Shown one piece after another: positions 51,171-59,945 of a stretch of 64,000 nt of DNA. The notes beneath the pieces are model-generated. The model was not told the DNA's origin. It ran no database searches and saw only the letters and a list, made by a program, of their open reading frames with translations. Source of the stretch: an uncultured Hyphomicrobiales bacterium. Lineage in GTDB: Bacteria; Pseudomonadota; Alphaproteobacteria; Rhizobiales; Rhizobiaceae. Position numbers and translations under genes: made by a program. Where the stretch lies: contig CALTTH010000008.1 in the NCBI GenBank assembly GCA_943908365.1, forward strand, positions 1-64,000, in the 5' to 3' direction. Each line of letters opens with the position of its first letter. Within the stretch, counting starts at the first letter, position 1.

Positions 51171-51524
51171 ATCAGTTACCCTAGTTGGGCGGTGTCTCCC
51201 CTCACCGCGTTTCACACAGAGCGAACTTGAAGCCCGTGCGCAAAAGTCTCGTTTTCAGTTGCGGGCAAAATGTGGCAGCGCGGGAAAATGGCGACGCAAG
51301 ATATGAGGGGTAAATGTCTGGATGATATTTTGCTAAAGTCGATTTTCACTATAAGTATATGATTTTATTCAATCTAAGTTCTTGATCCTCTCTGCTCGGG
51401 TAGCGGCTCGCTGCTGGAAGGACGGTCGTCCATTATGCTGCGTCGCAAAAAAAGCTGCGATGCGCCTTATTCGGACTGCCCCATTTGGGACAGAATCGCT
51501 TGGGTGCCGCGGTGGGGAACGTTT
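51171..51524. other. exoH-exoT spacer with AT-rich promoter region
   Basis: This 354-bp spacer has an AT-rich core at about 51320-51385, which should include the exoH promoter on the minus strand; TTATAG-like and TTAGAT-like elements can be read there but none is convincing. The exoT side, 51420-51520, has normal GC content. I find no gene. In S. meliloti exoI lies near here; I see no sign of it. Confidence 0.5.
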
Positions 51525-53009
51525 TCAGCCGGCGGCTGGCGCGGGTGCGCCTTGGCTCTTGCGCGCTCTCACAAGACCGATGATTTTCTTCAAAAGCGCG
51601 CGTTCCGTCAGCAGGATCAGGACGCCATATATCACGCCCCCAGCGACGGCGCCGACCAGCACCTGCATGTAGGCATGCGGAAGCGCGTCAGCTGTCCATT
51701 GCAGAATGTAGCGGACCGCAAGGGCCATGACGAAAGCCGAGATCATCGGCCGGCTGCTGACATAGAGGCCCGAAAAGAAGGGGGTTTCACTCGCCTTGAA
51801 CACGGCCCAGGAATAGGCAATCAGTGTTGCCGCATTGACGACGCAGAGCCATATCATCGCGTCTATGAGAGAGCCATAAGCCGCGGCAGCCCAAACAGCA
51901 GCGGTGGTCACGACGGCGCGGAGCGTTGCGGACCAGAAGAGCACGCGTCCATAGCCCGCCCCCTTCAGATAGGGGATGAAGGTGCTGCATGGGGTGAGGA
52001 TGGCTTTCGACAGCGCGAGCAGCCCAAGCACTGGCCAGGCATAGGCCCAGTTCTGGCCGAAAATCACCAGCATCGCCGGTTCTGCAACGGCCCAAAGACC
52101 AAACATCATCGGTGCCAGAATGACGGTCAACACCTGCGTGCTGAACATCAGCGCTTCGCGCCGCCGCTGCCGGTCGTCCATCATGCGGCTAAACGCCGGG
52201 AAAAGAACGCCCATCACGGCAGAAAGCACGACCTGGTTGGGAATGCTGGCAAAGCGATTGGACGCGGAGTAAGCGCCGGCATCGGCAAGCCCGAGATAGC
52301 GGGCGATGATCACCATCGGCGACTGGAATGTGACGAAGTTGGCGATCTCCGAGCCCATCAGGCCGGAGCTGAAGCCGAGCAAGGGGATCAACCGTCTTGG
52401 CTTCATGACGAGGCGCGGGGTATAGCGCGACACGGCATAGAGCCCGACAAGCCGGATGAGGGCTGCGGCGAAAAGCTGGATGATTAGAGCCCAAACGCCG
52501 AAGCCGGCAAAGGCCAAGACGACGGCGAGGATGGCTGCAGCACTTTCCGACGTCATGCTCCAGATGGCGTCCTTGCTGAAGTTCATCCGGCGCGCCAGAA
52601 GCGAATAGGCAACATCGCCTGCTAGTTGCAGCGGAATGAGAAAGGCCATGATACGCAGCAGATAGGCGCTTTCCACAGCACCCAAGAGGCCACCGAAGAA
52701 CTCTGCACCGAAGTAGAGGATGGCGGCCATGGTGCAGGAAATTGCCAGATTGGCCCAGAAGACGGTATGGATCGTATCCATATCCTCTTCCTTTTCCACA
52801 ATCAGAGCGGAGGTCAGACCAGCGCCTGCAATCATCGTCAAAAACTGCACGACAGTGAGCCCGACAGCGACAACGCCGAATTCTTCCGGTGTGAGCAAAC
52901 GTGCAAGAATCGGGACTGTGACAAATTTAAGCCCGAATGTGCCTGTCTTTGAGAGCACGCTCCAGCCGACATTGGCCGTGATGGTTTTGACGCTTGGGGC
53001 TGGAGGCAT
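51525..53009 (-). CDS. exoT: Succinoglycan transport protein ExoT (Wzx-like flippase)
   Basis: A 494-residue polytopic membrane protein of the polysaccharide transporter (MOP/Wzx) family with about 12-14 helices. The N-terminus, TITANVGWSVLSKTGTFGLKFVTVPILARLLTPEEFG, is characteristic. It is thought to move lipid-linked repeat units or to favour low-mass product. ATG 53009 has AGGA 7 bases upstream; the frame is open to 53213, but that would overlap the divergent exoW gene. It has its own promoter, facing away from exoW. Confidence 0.9.
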   Translation of the reverse strand: MPPAPSVKTITANVGWSVLSKTGTFGLKFVTVPILARLLTPEEFGVVAVGLTVVQFLTMIAGAGLTSALIVEKEEDMDTIHTVFWANLAISCTMAAILYFGAEFFGGLLGAVESAYLLRIMAFLIPLQLAGDVAYSLLARRMNFSKDAIWSMTSESAAAILAVVLAFAGFGVWALIIQLFAAALIRLVGLYAVSRYTPRLVMKPRRLIPLLGFSSGLMGSEIANFVTFQSPMVIIARYLGLADAGAYSASNRFASIPNQVVLSAVMGVLFPAFSRMMDDRQRRREALMFSTQVLTVILAPMMFGLWAVAEPAMLVIFGQNWAYAWPVLGLLALSKAILTPCSTFIPYLKGAGYGRVLFWSATLRAVVTTAAVWAAAAYGSLIDAMIWLCVVNAATLIAYSWAVFKASETPFFSGLYVSSRPMISAFVMALAVRYILQWTADALPHAYMQVLVGAVAGGVIYGVLILLTERALLKKIIGLVRARKSQGAPAPAAG

Positions 53010-53129
53010 GGGTCCATCCTGTGTCTGGAGGCCGGCAAAAATCGTGGAGCCGGCGGGAGGGTTGCCACTCATCGGGGCCGTAAGTCTACGGCGGGCCCGA
53101 CACTTCTTGATGAAACAAGGGGCGAAACA

Positions 53130-54098
53130 ATGGCGAAATTTACAGTCGTTATTCCATACTACCAGAAGAAGCATGGCATACTCGGTCGAGCGCTCGCATC
53201 GGTTTTTTCTCAAGCGTGCCAGGATTTCGATCTCGTCATTGTCGACGACGAATCGCCGTATCCCATTGAAAATGAACTGGCGGAGCTAACTGAAGAGCAG
53301 AAAAACCGCATCAAGGTGGTCAAGCAGGCGAATGCCGGTCCAGGTGGCGCGCGCAATACCGGGCTCGATCATGTGCCCGCCGAAACGCGCTATGTGGCCT
53401 TTCTTGATTCGGACGACATCTGGACGCCGGAGCACCTGAAAAATGCCGAGCTCAGCCTCGATCGGTTCGAAGGCGAATGCTACTGGGCGTCCATGCAGGC
53501 GAGCGATGAATTCTATTATCACTTCGCCATGTCGGAACTCGAAAAGAACGAGGGCGCAGCCCGTCTAAGCGAATCACCGCGTGTCATCGAGCTGCCGGAT
53601 CTCGCCAGCGTCATGCTCCGCAACTGGAGCTTCCTGCATCTTTCCTGCATGGTCATCGGCAGGCCGCTCTTCGAAAAGATCCGTTTCGATCCCGCTCTTC
53701 GGCTGGCGGCAGAGGACGTGCTCTTCTTCTGCGACTGCATTCTCGCATCCAAGCGCACCCTGCTATGCGACGATGCCGGTGCGGCACGCGGCATGGGTGT
53801 GAACATCTTCCACAGCATCGACAACACCTCGCCAGAATTCCTGCGCCAGCAGTTCAATACCTGGGTCGCGCTCGACACCTTGCAAAGCAGGTTTTCAACA
53901 CGACCCGCCGATGTTGCGTCTATCGCATCTTACAAAAATACAGCGCGCAGACAGGCGCTTTGGAGCCAGGCGGGTAATCTGAAACGGCGCAAGGCGCCGG
54001 AGCTTGGCCTCCTGTTCAAATGGATGATGCGTGATCCAGCAATTTTGCGTGCAGCTTTCGAACTCGGTGCGGGCAAATTTGCCCGCTCAAAGTCATAA
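53130..54098 (+). CDS. exoW: Succinoglycan glucosyltransferase ExoW
   Basis: A 322-residue family 2 glycosyltransferase. KFTVVIPYYQKKHGILGRALASVFSQ, VIVDDESPYPIE and YVAFLDSDDIWTPEH (DSDD metal site) are typical of ExoW, which adds the last side-chain glucose. AAGGGG precedes the ATG. It is divergent from exoT with 120 bp between and 34 bp upstream of exoV in the same direction, so exoWV is an operon. Confidence 0.92.
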   Translation: MAKFTVVIPYYQKKHGILGRALASVFSQACQDFDLVIVDDESPYPIENELAELTEEQKNRIKVVKQANAGPGGARNTGLDHVPAETRYVAFLDSDDIWTPEHLKNAELSLDRFEGECYWASMQASDEFYYHFAMSELEKNEGAARLSESPRVIELPDLASVMLRNWSFLHLSCMVIGRPLFEKIRFDPALRLAAEDVLFFCDCILASKRTLLCDDAGAARGMGVNIFHSIDNTSPEFLRQQFNTWVALDTLQSRFSTRPADVASIASYKNTARRQALWSQAGNLKRRKAPELGLLFKWMMRDPAILRAAFELGAGKFARSKS

Positions 54099-54132
54099 TC
54101 TCTGCATCCCGTTTTTCTTTCAGGAGTGATCC

Positions 54133-55086
54133 ATGAAACCTTACCATTGGGAATCCCATCACGGGAATTTCGGCGACGACCTCAATCTCTGGCTCTGGGA
54201 TTTCCTGCTGCCGGGGCTTCGCGATGTTCATCCGGATGTTCTGCTCGTCGGCGTCGGCACCGTTCTCAACGATGTGCTCTTCCCTCCCGGCCAGCGCAAG
54301 TTGGTGATCGGCAGCGGATATGGCTATGGTGCCGTGCCGGATACATCGAACCCCAATCTCTGGGATATCCGTTGCGTGCGTGGTGAAATGACCGCTGCCA
54401 AGCTTGGATTGCCGCCCGAGAAGGGCATCGTCGATCCCGCCGTGATGGTGACGGAGATGCCGGAGTTCCAGAACCTGCAGAAGATCTACAAGAAGACTTT
54501 CGTTCCTCATTGGGAATCGGCGGAGTTCGGTATGTGGGACACTGTGTGCGAACCGGCTGGTCTCACCTATCTCGATCCGAGAGGAGAGGCGAAATCCGTC
54601 ATCAAGCAGATTGCACAGTCGGAAATGATCGTGGCCGAATCCATGCATGGCGCAATCCTTGCCGATGCGTTTAGGGTTCCCTGGGTGGCGGTCAGCACCT
54701 CGCAATCGATCAACAGCTTCAAGTGGAGTGACTGGGCGGGAAGCGTTGGCGTCAGCTACGAGCCTCGTTACATTCCCGTGTCTACACGCGCAGAAGCTGC
54801 AAAGAAGGGCTCGAAGTTCTGGGGCATGAGTTTTCCGCCTCCGCCCCCGCCGGTGATCGTCGAACATATTTCTGCCGTGTCACATGACGATGGCGACGTG
54901 CTCGTCCGTGCCGAGACCCAACGGCCGCTGCGCAAACTGGCAAAGCAGGTCCTCGCCGCTCCGTCGATCCTGGCGCTTTGGCAGGCAAGTCGTGCGGAAC
55001 CAAGACTGAGCCCCGACGGACGGCTGGAGGAACGCAAGGAGCGCTTTCAGGCGGTTCTCGAGACAGTCAAGCGGGACTACTTCTGA
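54133..55086 (+). CDS. exoV: Succinoglycan pyruvyltransferase ExoV
   Basis: A 317-residue polysaccharide pyruvyl transferase, which puts a pyruvate ketal on the terminal glucose using PEP. GNFGDDLNLWLWDFLLPG, LVGVGTVLND, GSGYGYGAVPD and VAESMHGAILADAFRVPW (the conserved His-Gly segment) are typical. CAGGAG precedes the ATG. It is the second gene of exoWV and meets exoU tail to tail over a hairpin. Confidence 0.92.
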   Translation: MKPYHWESHHGNFGDDLNLWLWDFLLPGLRDVHPDVLLVGVGTVLNDVLFPPGQRKLVIGSGYGYGAVPDTSNPNLWDIRCVRGEMTAAKLGLPPEKGIVDPAVMVTEMPEFQNLQKIYKKTFVPHWESAEFGMWDTVCEPAGLTYLDPRGEAKSVIKQIAQSEMIVAESMHGAILADAFRVPWVAVSTSQSINSFKWSDWAGSVGVSYEPRYIPVSTRAEAAKKGSKFWGMSFPPPPPPVIVEHISAVSHDDGDVLVRAETQRPLRKLAKQVLAAPSILALWQASRAEPRLSPDGRLEERKERFQAVLETVKRDYF

Positions 55087-55095
55087 AACGGAACA

Positions 55096-55126
55096 CGCCG
55101 CTTTTTCCTTCAGGAAGACAGCGGCG
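55096..55126. terminator. Bidirectional hairpin between exoV and exoU
   Basis: CGCCGCT (55096-55102) pairs with AGCGGCG (55120-55126), and TTCCTTCAGGAA inside forms a smaller hairpin. It overlaps the 3' end of exoU and follows exoV by 10 bp. Confidence 0.6.
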
Positions 55127-56123
55127 TTCCTTTCAGGAGATAACGGATATCGGCGGGCTGAGCGGGCTTCTTGCGCAGGCGCGCTGTTTTGTCGTGCCAA
55201 ATTCCGTTGGTGATGGCGGGAACGGCGGGAAGGCGCCGCAATGCATGAACCATGGCGCCACCCAAGCCACGCTGTGACTTGGCGTCGAGGAAATCCCGCA
55301 ACTCGAACTTCTCCCGAATGTGCTGCTCATGCTCCTTCAGCACCGATTGTTCTTCCGCCGACAGAGCATAGTCGACGAGAAACTTGCGATCGGCCTCGTA
55401 GAGCAGCCTGAGATCCTGCGTGCTGTGTCGCCCGCTCAAGGAATTGCCGCGCACGATGGCACCGTAACCGCAATTGTGGATAACCTTGTAGCGTGCGCCT
55501 GAGGCAAGTGCCCGAACGTAGAGTTCATAATCCTCACCAAGACGCAATGCCTCGTCATAGCGAAGCTGGTGCTGTTCGAGAAACGACCGGCGGATGACGG
55601 GTTTCAGAAATCCGGTTTCGCCGCGCTCAATTCCTCTCGTGGAAATATTTCCTTTCACGAAGTCCGTAAGCGTCAGGAAGTGATGCTGGGGAGCAAAGCG
55701 ATGGGGAATGATATTGGTTGCCGAAGGCGACCCTTGCTGAATGAATGCAATATTGTCCGCGACCAGATCCCAGTCGTCCTCCGCGACCATTGCAGCAAAG
55801 CGGCCTTGGAAGAAGAAATCGTCAGCATCCAGAATGCTGATCAGCGGCGCAGAGGAAATGCCTATCGCATGATTGCGCGCGGCAGAGGGACCGCGATTGA
55901 CGTCGAAGCGCTCGACGATCAGCCGTCCCGTTCCGTCATCGCATTGCTTCGCAACCTGAAACGTGTCGTCGGTGGATGCATCGTCGATGACAACGGCTTC
56001 CGAGACTTCCGGCTCCGCCAGCGCTGATCGGACCGCCTCTGCGATCGTCGATGACGCGTTTTTAGCCGCTATGATGACGCAGATGGATTGTGAGCCCATG
56101 ACTTCGCTCCCGTTCTTCAGCAT
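55110..56123 (-). CDS. exoU: Succinoglycan glucosyltransferase ExoU
   Basis: A 337-residue family 2 glycosyltransferase. ICVIIAAKNASSTIAEAVRSALAEPEVSEAVVIDDASTDDTFQVA and ISILDADDFFFQGRF (DADD metal site) match ExoU, which adds the sixth sugar. The likely start is an ATG a few codons inside the frame (56096, before GSQSI), though 56123 is open. It lies 103 bp from exoX on the same strand, perhaps with its own promoter. Confidence 0.9.
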   Translation of the reverse strand: MLKNGSEVMGSQSICVIIAAKNASSTIAEAVRSALAEPEVSEAVVIDDASTDDTFQVAKQCDDGTGRLIVERFDVNRGPSAARNHAIGISSAPLISILDADDFFFQGRFAAMVAEDDWDLVADNIAFIQQGSPSATNIIPHRFAPQHHFLTLTDFVKGNISTRGIERGETGFLKPVIRRSFLEQHQLRYDEALRLGEDYELYVRALASGARYKVIHNCGYGAIVRGNSLSGRHSTQDLRLLYEADRKFLVDYALSAEEQSVLKEHEQHIREKFELRDFLDAKSQRGLGGAMVHALRRLPAVPAITNGIWHDKTARLRKKPAQPADIRYLLKGTPLSS

Positions 56124-56225
56124 TCGACACGATTACTGCAGAGGAAACATGTCAGGGATGAGGAGAGGGAAGTGCTATTTCGCACCTGCGAAATATATTC
56201 AAAGCACCTCAGGAGGTCAGCGCGG

Positions 56226-56516
56226 TCAGATATCCTTCAGCGTCGGGCGATGACGACTGACGGCCGAGATGGGTTCCGGGCCTGCCTGGTCGGCTGAAGC
56301 CGGCCGATCCTTTTGAAATTCCAGTGTCTTGCGCATGCGCTTCTTCTCGCGCGATACCATGAAGACGACACCGATGAAGTAGCAGATCTGAATGACGACA
56401 AGCGAGATGGCTGTCTGTATCAACGTCGTGTAGAACGAGCCATGGATCCAATAGGTCGCCACTGCGAACACCAGCAAGGCGCAGATCATGCTGACGAAAA
56501 CGCGGGGCGCGTACAT
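56226..56516 (-). CDS. exoX: Exopolysaccharide production inhibitor ExoX
   Basis: A 96-residue inner-membrane protein with two hydrophobic segments (FVSMICALLVFAVATYWI and LIQTAISLVVIQICYFIGVVFMV), then a charged cytoplasmic tail (SREKKRMRKTLEFQKDRP). It fits ExoX of rhizobia, a small protein that lowers succinoglycan output by acting on ExoY at a post-translational level. ATG 56516 has GAGGAG upstream; longer in-frame starts to 56597 run through the leader. exoY, its target and usual neighbour, is not in the window. Confidence 0.85.
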   Translation of the reverse strand: MYAPRVFVSMICALLVFAVATYWIHGSFYTTLIQTAISLVVIQICYFIGVVFMVSREKKRMRKTLEFQKDRPASADQAGPEPISAVSRHRPTLKDI

Positions 56517-56858
56517 GTCTCTCTCCTCGCCTGATGCTATCCCAGTTTGCAGCATACAATTTTTCATCGGTTCTTTTTCCATAAAATATATGGGCAAATT
56601 GGCATCGTTTCAACCAAGTAATAGGCTCAAATACTCTGCTGAACATGAAATTCAGGTAAGGTTTCAAGGTAAAAATCTACTCAACAAAGATATTTTCGCA
56701 TCGGAGAATGCACCCTTGTGCGATCCCCCGTGTCCGGAATCCTAAGCAAGACGTGACGTCCCGTTGCTAATAACCGGTTCCGCTTCGCCTCTGCAGACTT
56801 CGTTAACTATGTAGACCGTAAAACTTGGGAACCGATTCTCAAGCTGTCAGGTGTACGT

Positions 56859-57128
56859 GTGTCCAAGCGTTCCGAAGTAATTGCGTTTCCCGTCAAAAAT
56901 CGTGTCCGCGACATTCAGCGTTGCGTCGATATGCTGGAGACCCTCCAAGGGGATCAAGCCAACCGATTCTGGCGGGATGAGTGCCGCGCGCTTGCTGCGC
57001 ATCTGACGGAACTCGGCTACGACGACACAGCCATGCGCCACGAGGTCATGGAATTTCAGAACGCGGTCCAGGCGCAGCTCTGGGCGCAATCCCAGACCGA
57101 AGAAGCCGCACGCCGCGATACGTACTAA
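56859..57128 (+). CDS. Small DUF6074-like hypothetical protein
   Basis: An 89-residue basic/acidic protein, mostly helical. VIAFPVKNRVRDIQRCVDMLETLQGDQANRFWRDECRALA fits the DUF6074 family of Rhizobiales, unknown function. It starts with GTG at 56859 and has no clear ribosome site. It lies between exoX (divergent, 342 bp away, AT-rich spacer) and a convergent LacI gene. Confidence 0.7.
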   Translation: MSKRSEVIAFPVKNRVRDIQRCVDMLETLQGDQANRFWRDECRALAAHLTELGYDDTAMRHEVMEFQNAVQAQLWAQSQTEEAARRDTY

Positions 57129-57157
57129 AGGTTTCTCGTAATCCGCCCGATCGGCGT

Positions 57158-58201
57158 CTAGCTTTTGTCGCGCGATTTGTGGCTGCGCCGTGAAGGTGCT
57201 GCGACGGAGTTTCTCACCACCAGGTCGGGTGTCAGCAACACTTCCTGTCGGGTCGGCTCGTCATTGTTGAGAAGCTGCAACAGAAGCGCCATTGCATGTT
57301 TGCCAATGGCGCTGCGAGGCTGGCGAATGGTCGTGAGCGGGGGCGACATGAAGACGGCTTGCGGAATATCGTCAAAGCCGGTGACCGAAAAGTCGTCCGG
57401 CACATCATAGCCGCGGGCTGAGAGGCCGATCATGACGCCAATTGCTGTCTGGTCGTTGACGCACATGAACGCCGTCGGCAACCTGTCGCGCATGAAAAGC
57501 TGCTCCACCGCCAGCCTGCCACTTTCCAGTGTCCCATCACCTTCCAGGATCATGCGGCTACTTTTAGGAAGTCCAGCCGCGTCCATCCCTTCGTCAAACC
57601 CTGCCCGTCTTCGCATATAGGCTAGACGGACTCTGGAATCGCCGATGAAGGCGATGTGCTCATGGCCCTCGGCAATCAGCATATCCACGACTTTGCGAGC
57701 GCCTGCGGTATCGTTGACGCCGACGTAGGGGATGCCGCCATTGAAGATCGGCTCGAAAACGCCGACGCTTGGCGGGAGACGTGCCGTCATGGCCTGGTGG
57801 CCGAAGGGCAATATGCCGGTAAAGAGGATTAGGCCGGCCGTCTGGTTGGCGTTGAGGAATTTCAGATATTCCAGACCGCGTTGGGCATCGTTCTGCGTGT
57901 GGCCGATCAATATGCCATAGCCGTGGGCCCGCGCCTCGTTCTCCAGTCCAATGAGAATATTGGAGAAGTTGGGGTCGCCGATATCGGGTGCCACGACAAG
58001 AATCATGTTCGAGCGGCCGAGTCTCAGGCTCCGCGCCACCGCATTGGTGGTGTAGCCTGTGACGGCAATGGCTTGATTGACCTTCAATCGGGTAGAATTG
58101 GCTACTTTTTCAGGGTTGTGGATGGCGCGCGATACGGTGGCAATCGATACCTCCGCAATACGGGCTACATCTTCTATGGTGGCTGTTGGCGAATTGGACA
58201 A
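57158..58201 (-). CDS. LacI-family transcriptional regulator
   Basis: A 347-residue repressor. The headpiece is TIEDVARIAEVSIATVSRAIHNPEKVANSTR, a standard LacI HTH, and the ligand domain follows (TAGLILFTGILPFGH, VGVNDTAGARKVVDML). It starts with TTG at 58201, preceded by GAGG 7 bases upstream. It is divergent from a CUT2 sugar importer with a 165-bp gap that holds two linked operators (58291-58327), so it should repress that importer and perhaps itself. Confidence 0.92.
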   Translation of the reverse strand: MSNSPTATIEDVARIAEVSIATVSRAIHNPEKVANSTRLKVNQAIAVTGYTTNAVARSLRLGRSNMILVVAPDIGDPNFSNILIGLENEARAHGYGILIGHTQNDAQRGLEYLKFLNANQTAGLILFTGILPFGHQAMTARLPPSVGVFEPIFNGGIPYVGVNDTAGARKVVDMLIAEGHEHIAFIGDSRVRLAYMRRRAGFDEGMDAAGLPKSSRMILEGDGTLESGRLAVEQLFMRDRLPTAFMCVNDQTAIGVMIGLSARGYDVPDDFSVTGFDDIPQAVFMSPPLTTIRQPRSAIGKHAMALLLQLLNNDEPTRQEVLLTPDLVVRNSVAAPSRRSHKSRDKS

Positions 58202-58290
58202 AGATAAGCCTCGGGTCTATCTGCGACCGGACACTACACACGCCGCGCGTTGCGTCAAATGGATTGATCACATCTGTGTAACAACTGCAA

Positions 58291-58327
58291 ATGTAAACCT
58301 TTACATCGCCCATGTAAAGGTTTACAC
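58291..58327. promoter_or_regulatory. Twin LacI-type operators
   Basis: Site 1 is ATGTAAACCTTTACAT (58291-58306) and site 2 ATGTAAAGGTTTACAC (58312-58327). Each has TGTAAA/TTTACA half-sites; they are reverse complements of each other apart from the last base, and their centres are 21 bp apart (two helical turns). They lie 40 bp before the ATPase start. Confidence 0.85.
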
Positions 58328-58366
58328 CAGCCTTGCGGAATGGGAGCCGCATGGAGGAGTGGTGGG

Positions 58367-59887
58367 ATGGAAACCGTCGAGAACGGCAATGCTGTGCTAT
58401 GCGCGCGCCGGGTTTCAAAATCGTTCAATGGGGTGCAGGTCCTCTTCAGCGTCAATTTCGAGCTGAAGGCAGGCGAGATCCACGCGTTGATGGGTGAGAA
58501 CGGTGCCGGTAAATCGACACTGGTCAAGGTCCTCTCCGGCTTCGAGCAGCCAAGCTCCGGTGAAATCCTTCTGGACGGGCAGCCGGTGAAGCTGCCGCCG
58601 AACGGCGCCGCAGAGGCGCTCGGCATCGTCATCATTCACCAGGAATTCAACCTCGCGGACCACCTGACCGTGGCCGAAAGCATCTTCCTCGGCCGAGAGG
58701 TGACCCGCTTCGGCGTGCTCGACAGAAAGTTCATGCGGGCGGAAACGCGGCGCATTCTCGATCTCCTCAACTGTCATGTCGATGAAGACGCGATGATCTC
58801 AAGCCTCTCCATCGCGGAAAAACAGATGGTGGAGATCGCCAAAGCCATTAGCCGCGAAGCGCGCATCGTCTTCATGGATGAGCCGACCGCCGTTCTTTCC
58901 CGTGAGGAGACGAATTACCTCTTCAAACAGGTGCGTAAGCTGCGCGATCAGGGCACCAGTTTCGTCTTCGTCTCGCACAAGCTGGATGAGGTGATGGAAC
59001 TGACCGACCGGGTGACCGTGCTTCGCGACGGCCACTGGGTGAAGACTGCACCCACCTCAATGCTGGATGGCGAGGCGATCGCCCAGCTTATGGTCGGTCG
59101 CGAGCTTTCGAGCCTCTACCCTGCAAAACGCGAGCCGGACGTCGACGAACAGATTGTCCTCAATGTCAAAGGCCTCTCCACCGGTTATGTAAAGGACGCC
59201 AGTTTCGAACTGCGCAAAGGCGAAATCCTCGGCTTCTCCGGTCTGATCGGCTCTGGCCGAACGGAGTTGATGGAGGCGATCGTCGGCATCAAGGCAAGCC
59301 AGACAGGAGAGGTGGAGGCCAATGGCGTTACGCTGCCATCGCATGATCTGCACGCTTCGATCAATGCGGGGCTGGCTTACATGACCAAGGATCGCAAATC
59401 CAAGGGCCTGTTGCTGGGGTCGGGCATGGGGCTCAATCTCACCTTGCAATCGCTCGACCGGCATGGCCGCTTCGGCTATCTCAGTTCCGGCAGCGAGGCC
59501 AGAGCGCTGGAAAAGGCGCGTCGTCGCTTCGACATCCGTGTGCGAGACGGCAATGTGATGGTTGGCCGCATGTCCGGTGGCAACCAGCAGAAGCTTCTCT
59601 TGGCGAAAGTCATGGAGACCGAGCCGAAGATCATCATTATCGACGAGCCGACACGAGGCATCGATGTCGGCACCAAACAGCAAATCTATCATTTCATCTC
59701 GGCGCTTGCGCGAGACGGTCATTCGATCATTGTCGTTTCTTCCGAAATGCAGGAAGTCATCGGACTTTGCACCCGCGTTGCGGTGATGCGCGAAGGCCGG
59801 ATCGTTGGCATGCTCGAGGGCGACGAGATCAACGAACACGAAATCATGCGCTATGCCGCCGGATTGAAAACAAAAACAGCCGCCTGA
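58367..59887 (+). CDS. ABC sugar importer ATP-binding protein (RbsA/MglA type, CUT2)
   Basis: A 506-residue ATPase with two nucleotide-binding domains. The first (10-240) has Walker A GENGAGKST and Walker B IVFMDEPTAVLS; the second (255-500) has a degenerate Walker A, GLIGSGRTE, which is normal in this family, with signature MSGGNQQK and Walker B IIIIDEPTRGID. ATG 58367 is 7 bases after GGAGGAG. It is first in the operon with a permease and binding protein, which differs from most rbs operons. Confidence 0.93.
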   Translation: METVENGNAVLCARRVSKSFNGVQVLFSVNFELKAGEIHALMGENGAGKSTLVKVLSGFEQPSSGEILLDGQPVKLPPNGAAEALGIVIIHQEFNLADHLTVAESIFLGREVTRFGVLDRKFMRAETRRILDLLNCHVDEDAMISSLSIAEKQMVEIAKAISREARIVFMDEPTAVLSREETNYLFKQVRKLRDQGTSFVFVSHKLDEVMELTDRVTVLRDGHWVKTAPTSMLDGEAIAQLMVGRELSSLYPAKREPDVDEQIVLNVKGLSTGYVKDASFELRKGEILGFSGLIGSGRTELMEAIVGIKASQTGEVEANGVTLPSHDLHASINAGLAYMTKDRKSKGLLLGSGMGLNLTLQSLDRHGRFGYLSSGSEARALEKARRRFDIRVRDGNVMVGRMSGGNQQKLLLAKVMETEPKIIIIDEPTRGIDVGTKQQIYHFISALARDGHSIIVVSSEMQEVIGLCTRVAVMREGRIVGMLEGDEINEHEIMRYAAGLKTKTAA

Positions 59888-59945
59888 ACGACACTGTCAA
59901 TTGAGGGGTCGTCGCGGGCAATAGGGGCAGGACGGGAGGTCTGTT

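Noticed and set aside
51420..51524. A possible remnant of exoI between exoH and exoT, suggested by S. meliloti gene order
   Set aside because: No frame of sensible length or nuclease-like motif can be read outside the exoT complement.
53010..53213. A longer ExoT N-terminus
   Set aside because: It would run over the start of the divergent exoW gene, and the ATG at 53009 has a good ribosome site and gives the expected start of a Wzx-like protein.
56761..56830. A CtrA site near GTTAAC at about 56804
   Set aside because: Only one half-site is present; no second TTAA lies at 7-base spacing.
59057..59839. A 260-codon minus-strand frame opposite the CUT2 ATPase gene
   Set aside because: The ATPase motifs on the plus strand are complete; the minus frame has no recognised domain.
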